This document shows positions 9,895 through 10,753 of a DNA stretch of 10,753 bases, one piece after another (within the stretch, counting starts at the first letter, position 1; every line of letters begins with the position of its first letter). Both the position numbers and the translations under genes were made by a program. The notes beneath the pieces were generated by a model, which was given only the letters and a program-made list of their open reading frames with translations, was not told the DNA's origin and searched no databases. Source of the DNA: Ruminococcaceae bacterium UBA1438 (GTDB lineage: Bacteria; Bacillota; Clostridia; Oscillospirales; Acutalibacteraceae); the NCBI GenBank assembly GCA_002329285.1, contig DCTO01000111.1:1-10753 (forward strand), in the 5' to 3' direction.

Positions 9895-9924
9895 TAGTAG
9901 TATAGCCTGTTAAAATGTTGAAAA
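9895..9924 (-). promoter_or_regulatory. Basal unwinding module: abutting DnaA boxes plus DnaA-trios
   Basis: Read on the minus strand, TTTTCAACA (9916-9924) is directly followed by TTTTAACA (9908-9915), then a GG spacer (9906-9907), then CTATACTACTA (9895-9905). The complementary strand has 3'-GAT trios at 9903-9905, 9898-9900 and 9895-9897, with one two-base slip. The AT-rich stretch follows. B. subtilis has the same order (boxes 6 and 7, GC spacer, trios, AT-rich region, dnaN), with CACA-ending boxes. TATACT here (9899-9904) could also pass for a -10 hexamer, but no -35 suits it. Confidence 0.6.
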
Positions 9925-9979
9925 GTTTTATAACGCAGAAACGGCGCTCTTTTTCGCAATTTTTTTGATGTAAAAAATT

Positions 9980-10036
9980 TGTTGGAAAAATGTTTCAATT
10001 GTTGATAAAAATTTTTATTAACATTATTGTTGAAAA
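9980..10036. promoter_or_regulatory. Cluster of AACA-type DnaA-box-like sites
   Basis: Sites on the minus strand: TTTCCAACA (9980-9988), TTATCAACA (10000-10008), TTTTCAACA (10028-10036). One site on the plus strand: TTATTAACA (10015-10023). A weaker AAATTAACA lies at 10053-10061. TTATCAACA and TTATTAACA differ from the classical TTATNCACA only at position 6 (A for C). All share the AACA end with the pair at 9908-9924. They are called as DnaA sites by pattern and place only; AT-rich DNA will give some by chance. Confidence 0.55.
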
Positions 10037-10048
10037 ATTTATTGTCAA
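10021..10048 (-). promoter_or_regulatory. Candidate dnaN promoter
   Basis: The minus strand has a perfect TTGACA (10043-10048), a 16-base spacer and TAATGT (10021-10026), which keeps the first, second and last -10 bases. It starts 21 bases after the dnaA stop. One DnaA-like site (10028-10036) lies in the spacer and another overlaps the -10, so DnaA binding could repress it. The -10 is weak, hence low confidence. Confidence 0.35.
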
Positions 10049-10069
10049 TGTATGTTAATTTATTGAAAA

Positions 10070-10753
10070 CTAAATTCCGTTTTCATTTTTGATATTGCTG
10101 ATAATATCATTAATTTTTCTGTTCAGCTTTGAATCGGTTTTCATTTTCTTTTCAATTTCATTAATGCTGTAAATAACCGTGGAATAATTTTTATCAAATT
10201 CATTGCCGATTGCCTCAAGCGTTAAATCGGTAACATCGCGGATGATGTACATACACATTTTTCTTGCATGTGCAATCTGTGCCTTCTGCTTTGAGGATTT
10301 GATATCCTCAATTGAAACGGCCTCCGTGCGTGAAACCTCCTCAAGCACCTTTTCAATGGTGTCCGGAATCGGGGGAATTTCCTCGTTTTTAACATCCTTG
10401 ATAATCTGCTGCGCCAGTGCAATGGTTGGCTTAACCTCCTGAATGGTAACAACGGCGTGCATTTTTTTGGTTGTTCCCTCAAGCTGGCGGATGTTGGTTT
10501 GAATTTTCTGTGCAATGTAATCAACAATTTCATCGCTTATTTCAAAATTAAGCAGCGCCGCTTTGTTTTTGATAATTGCGCAGCGGGTTTCATATTCCGG
10601 GGATTGAATGTCCGCCAGAAGCCCGTTTTCAAAGCGAGAGCAAAGGCGCTCCGTTAAGCTCTGAATTTCCTTCGGCGGGCGGTCAGAGGTTAAAACAATC
10701 TGCTTTCCGCTTTCAACAAGGGAATTAAAGGTGTGGAAAAATTCCTCCTGCGT
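10070..10753 (-). CDS. dnaA: Chromosomal replication initiator DnaA, C-terminal part (5' end outside window)
   Basis: The 227 visible residues run from the second half of the AAA+ domain to the end; the true start lies beyond the window edge, so an ATG at 10460-10462 is internal. Visible landmarks (numbered from the window edge): TQEEFFHTF (1-9), the sensor I segment IVLTSDRPPKEI (19-30), the box VII arginine finger Arg40 in RLCSRF, sensor II Arg89 in NIRQLEG, then domain IV (about 135-227). DnaA forms an ATP filament on the origin and opens it. In domain IV the signature normally GGRDHTTV is DKNYSTV (187-193), so the residues matching E. coli Asp433, His434 and Thr435 are Asn189, Tyr190 and Ser191, with Thr192 kept and one residue deleted before them. 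Gln156 aligns with E. coli Arg399. These are DNA-reading positions. The reading frame is intact and no sign of decay is seen. Confidence 0.97.
   Translation of the reverse strand, partial: TQEEFFHTFNSLVESGKQIVLTSDRPPKEIQSLTERLCSRFENGLLADIQSPEYETRCAIIKNKAALLNFEISDEIVDYIAQKIQTNIRQLEGTTKKMHAVVTIQEVKPTIALAQQIIKDVKNEEIPPIPDTIEKVLEEVSRTEAVSIEDIKSSKQKAQIAHARKMCMYIIRDVTDLTLEAIGNEFDKNYSTVIYSINEIEKKMKTDSKLNRKINDIISNIKNENGI

Larger units (their letters stand above)
9850..10069. other. Probable oriC (dnaA-dnaN intergenic region)
   Basis: This 220-base non-coding gap is very AT-rich and lies where B. subtilis has the unwinding half of its origin. It holds at least six DnaA-box-like 9-mers ending in AACA, one GC-rich cluster (about 9933-9957), a box pair with trio-like repeats (9895-9924) and an AT-rich stretch (9863-9896, three G or C in 34 bases) directly before the dnaN ribosome site. 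Many origins in this phylum also have boxes upstream of dnaA, which is outside the window. The origin call rests on location and motifs. Confidence 0.75.

Noticed and set aside
9899-9904. TATACT upstream of dnaN as a promoter -10
   Set aside because: No acceptable -35 lies 16-18 bases upstream, and the word is better explained by the trio repeats next to the DnaA-box pair.
10070-10462. A separate 130-residue gene starting at the ATG at 10460-10462
   Set aside because: The same frame is open to the window edge and encodes clear DnaA AAA+ sequence (sensor I, box VII, sensor II), so the ATG is internal.

Overview
The window is the replication-origin operon of a low-to-moderate GC Gram-positive bacterium of the Firmicutes, most likely a gut-type clostridium (Oscillospirales/Ruminococcaceae-like). 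The Firmicutes assignment rests on gene order, protein features and the strong Shine-Dalgarno sites. The finer placement is inference from residue-level impression only. Every convincing gene lies on the minus strand, so the biological reading direction is from high to low coordinates.

Right end to left: (1) the 3' part of dnaA (cut by the window edge); (2) a 220-base AT-rich gap that looks like the unwinding part of oriC; (3) dnaN, an S4-domain gene (yaaA/rlbA), recF, remB (DUF370), gyrB and gyrA in the same order as in Bacillus subtilis, with short gaps or an overlap, closed by a strong intrinsic terminator 13 bases after gyrA; (4) a second unit with its own sigma-A type promoter, holding an LCP-family (LytR-CpsA-Psr) cell-wall ligase and an MgtC/SapB-family membrane protein; (5) at the extreme left, a possible start of one more gene.

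Together the first unit supplies initiation (DnaA), processivity (DnaN), gap repair and fork support (RecF), supercoil control (GyrA/GyrB), a small RNA-binding ribosome-associated factor (YaaA/RlbA) and a RemA-like regulator (RemB). The second unit acts at the envelope.

The most interesting signal is at the origin. The dnaA-dnaN gap carries a layout very like the B. subtilis basal unwinding system: two abutting DnaA boxes, a short GC spacer, GAT/TAG trios, then an AT-rich stretch before the dnaN ribosome site. The boxes, however, end in AACA (TTTTCAACA, TTATCAACA, TTATTAACA) rather than the classical CACA. The DnaA encoded beside them has a changed DNA-reading loop (NYST where DHTT is usual) and Gln where Arg399 of E. 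coli would align. A shifted DnaA-box specificity with matching protein changes is a testable hypothesis. Lesser points are a GyrB with Trp at a quinolone-region position, an Ala in the GyrA quinolone region, a REP-like palindrome in front of yaaA, two core genes without a visible Shine-Dalgarno, an LCP protein with a long acidic cytoplasmic tail whose true start is probably GTG, and an MgtC homologue lacking a usually conserved Arg. No tRNA, rRNA, CRISPR array, insertion sequence or phage gene was seen.
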